From Syntrophomonadaceae bacterium (GTDB lineage Bacteria > Bacillota_D > Dethiobacteria > DTU022 > PWGO01), in contig PWGT01000083.1 of assembly GCA_003554535.1 (NCBI GenBank), positions 1 through 7,557 of the forward strand: DNA of 7,557 nt, in the 5' to 3' direction. A program made the position numbers and the translations under genes. Positions 6,522-7,557 of this stretch are shown piece by piece; position 1 is the stretch's first letter, and the number at the start of each line of letters is the position of its first letter. The notes under the pieces were generated by a model. It ran no database searches and had not been told where the DNA came from. It saw nothing but the letters and a program-made list of their open reading frames with translations.

Positions 6522-6809
6522 CTATTGGGAGATACGCGGAACTCGAACCAGGCTATCTTCTCGCCTTGGAACATTAGCCATTACCTCTTCAACAGACATG
6601 GACGGTTGTACTACATCCGAACGCATCTTTCCACCAGACATGGAAAGATGGGCGGTAGGCATTACATTTTCAGTATTTAATTCCTGTATTTTTTCCGCTG
6701 CCTGCAACACTTCCCCTATCTGGGCAGCCATATTCTCTTTTTCGTCCTCTTTTAGTTGCAAACGTGCTAACTGAGCCAAATAATCAACAGTTATATCCAG
6801 TGCAGCCAT
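6522..6809 (-). CDS. gatC: Asp-tRNA(Asn)/Glu-tRNA(Gln) amidotransferase subunit C
   Basis: GatC is the small non-catalytic subunit that wraps between GatA and GatB and stabilises the amidotransferase. The 95-aa length is typical. The N-terminal helix carries DYLAQLARLQL (9-19), the family's VxxLAxLARLxL pattern. LNTENVMPTAH (44-54) is the conserved proline turn. MRSDVV (62-67) corresponds to the usual LREDVV, and RVPRI (89-93) is the C-terminal VPxI motif that contacts GatA. Weak sequence conservation outside these points is normal for GatC. ATG at 6809 is supported by GGGAGGG at 6822-6816, six bases upstream. It is the first gene of the operon and follows a consensus promoter with a leader of about 107 nt. 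Confidence 0.96.
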   Translation of the reverse strand: MAALDITVDYLAQLARLQLKEDEKENMAAQIGEVLQAAEKIQELNTENVMPTAHLSMSGGKMRSDVVQPSMSVEEVMANVPRREDSLVRVPRISQ

Positions 6810-6822
6810 CTTATTCCCTCCC

Positions 6823-6859
6823 GTAGCAATTCTTAATTACTATGATAGCAGATTGCCAC
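6823..6859 (-). promoter_or_regulatory. Leader hairpin just upstream of the gatC ribosome binding site
   Basis: In the transcript GUGGCAAU (6859-6852) can pair with AUUGCUAC (6830-6823), 8 bp with one G-U, around a 21-nt loop that holds a smaller CUAU/AUAG stem. The 3' arm abuts the GGGAGGG ribosome binding site without covering it. It could modulate initiation or mRNA stability. No T-box motif, terminator or known riboswitch is recognised in the leader. Confidence 0.3.
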
Positions 6860-6923
6860 CATTTTACAAAACAAACCTTGTGTTTCACATTATGAAATGC
6901 GTTTTTATTTTATGCACAACCTA

Positions 6924-6952
6924 ATTATATGTCCCCGTTCCTTTATTGTCAA
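6924..6952 (-). promoter_or_regulatory. Consensus sigma-A promoter of the gatCAB-purA operon
   Basis: On the minus strand TTGACA (6952-6947) and TATAAT (6929-6924) are both perfect and separated by exactly 17 bp. Transcription should start near 6917, giving a leader of about 107 nt before the gatC ATG. Such a full match suggests strong, basically constitutive transcription unless the repeats just upstream bind a regulator. Confidence 0.85.
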
Positions 6953-6953
6953 G

Positions 6954-6991
6954 CTTAACACAAAGCTTAACCAAAGATACTTAACACAAAG
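6954..6991. repeat. Three tandem CTTAACACAAAG-type repeats upstream of the -35 box
   Basis: CTTAACACAAAG occurs at 6954-6965 and 6980-6991, with a shortened CTTAACCAAAG at 6966-6976 between them. The last two copies are each followed by ATA. Steps are 12 and 14 bp, near one helical turn plus a little. The array starts two bases beyond the -35 box, so it could be an activator or UP-type site, or merely a tandem duplication. Confidence 0.7.
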
Positions 6992-7020
6992 ATACTCTTA
7001 GCAATCTTTTCGTAACTATT

Positions 7021-7350
7021 TAGGGGTCCATTGAATTACCCGGGCTTCCCCATCAGGGGGAAGGGGAGGTCCATTGAATTACCTGGCCTTCCCCATCAGA
7101 GGGAAGGGGAAAGACATACATTGAAGCACCTGGCATAAAAGTTCAAAGGTTTGGCTTAGATTCCCTCCTCCCCTGGCGGGAGGAGTTGGAGGAGGGGGTT
7201 TTTAAAACACACCCCCATCCCGCCTTCCCCCGTCGAGGGGGAAGGGGAGGTCCATTGAATTACCTGGCCTTCCCCATCAGGGGGAAGGGGAGGTCCATTG
7301 AATTACCTGGCCTTCCCTCTGAGGGGGAAGGAAAAAGAATAGGACTTCCC
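7021..7350 (-). repeat. Palindrome-rich intergenic repeat block B (inverted to block A)
   Basis: Read on the minus strand this block has the same modules in the same order as block A. It starts with two hairpin units, then the TCGA-centred palindrome (7222-7243). The G-rich tail, terminator module and linker follow (7220 down to 7118), and two more hairpin units end it. The units start at 7027, 7070, 7251 and 7294, with an exact 43-bp step within each pair; each has TCCATTGAATTACCTGG and a CCTTCCCC hairpin. Blocks A and B bracket the four-gene operon as inverted repeats about 5 kb apart. A short open frame across it is repeat translation, not a gene. Confidence 0.9.
7161..7203 (+). terminator. 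Terminator-like hairpin module, copy B
   Basis: CCCTCCTCC (7163-7171) pairs with GGAGGAGGG (7188-7196) around a 16-nt loop, then GG and five T residues (7199-7203). It is the block B copy of the modules at 1755-1799 and 2031-2073 and here points along the plus strand, away from the operon. No plus-strand gene ends nearby in the window, so a terminating role is not evident. Confidence 0.4.
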
Positions 7351-7487
7351 GGTTGTTTACTACCTGAATAGTTACATCTTTTCATGATCTGAAAAACTTT
7401 TTTATGGCTAGAAGGATGTCCTTTCTGTATAATCTAATTGTGAATATGTGATTATCAAAAAATAGCTCTAGGAAAAATTGAAATAAC
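7351..7487. other. Intergenic stretch without a gene
   Basis: AT-rich non-coding DNA between block B and the microsatellite. A plus-strand TATAAT at 7428-7433 has only a poor -35 (TGGCTA, 7405-7410, 17 bp spacing), so promoter activity toward a gene right of the window is possible but weakly supported. No RNA gene is recognised. Confidence 0.3.
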
Positions 7488-7524
<37 letters not shown>

Positions 7525-7557
7525 TAACCAAAAAGCTTAGATAATAGGAAAATAAGG

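Noticed and set aside
6810..6917. T-box or purine riboswitch in the gat operon leader
   Set aside because: The leader of about 107 nt is too short for a T-box; no conserved T-box sequence, purine-aptamer core or terminator is visible.
7027..7330. Regularly spaced 43-bp repeats as a CRISPR array
   Set aside because: Units are directly joined with no unique spacers between them, and each is an internal hairpin; no cas gene is present.
7186..7371. 61-aa plus-strand open frame with repeated LPG motifs
   Set aside because: It coincides with block B hairpin units and mirrors the peptides of block A, so it is repeat translation.
7379..7403. TTTTCA/TGAAAA hairpin followed by six T residues
   Set aside because: The stem is only 6 bp and almost all A-T, and no plus-strand gene precedes it.

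Overview
The window looks like chromosomal DNA of a low-to-medium-GC Gram-positive anaerobe, most likely a Clostridia/Peptococcaceae-type Firmicute. The grounds are a GatCAB amidotransferase operon, strong GGAGG-type ribosome binding sites, a consensus sigma-A promoter, and abundant IS110-type and palindromic intergenic repeats. The genus cannot be fixed from sequence alone.

Layout. 1-323: no gene; a DnaA-box-like palindromic cluster (19-127), then two long stem-loops (157-304) just 3' of a transposase. 324-1610 (-): intact IS110-family DEDD/Ser transposase. 1611-1720: its leader, with a hairpin that buries the ribosome binding site. 1721-2085: block A of a palindrome-rich repeat family. 2102-2156: what looks like an orphan IS200/IS605 end. 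2159-6809 (-): four-gene operon gatC-gatA-gatB-purA. 6810-7010: its leader, a perfect-consensus promoter and three tandem 11-12 bp repeats. 7021-7350: block B, the same repeat family in opposite orientation. 7351-7557: no gene; an (ATA)n microsatellite.

How the genes work together. GatC, GatA and GatB form the glutamine-dependent amidotransferase that converts Glu-tRNA(Gln) and/or Asp-tRNA(Asn) to Gln-tRNA(Gln)/Asn-tRNA(Asn). PurA commits IMP to AMP synthesis using GTP and aspartate. Tight spacing (52 bp gap, short overlap, 35 bp gap) argues for one transcript, probably ended by terminator-like hairpins carried by block A.

Most interesting signal. The IS110 element appears to sit in the centre of one of the local palindromes: the repeat resumes exactly at 1721, and an intact copy lies at 1948-1970. 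The two stem-loops 3' of the transposase look like a bridge (seeker) RNA. One loop carries a 7-nt complement of the element's own predicted terminus, and the other a 6-7-nt complement of the target half-site. The other end of the element is not recognisable in the window.
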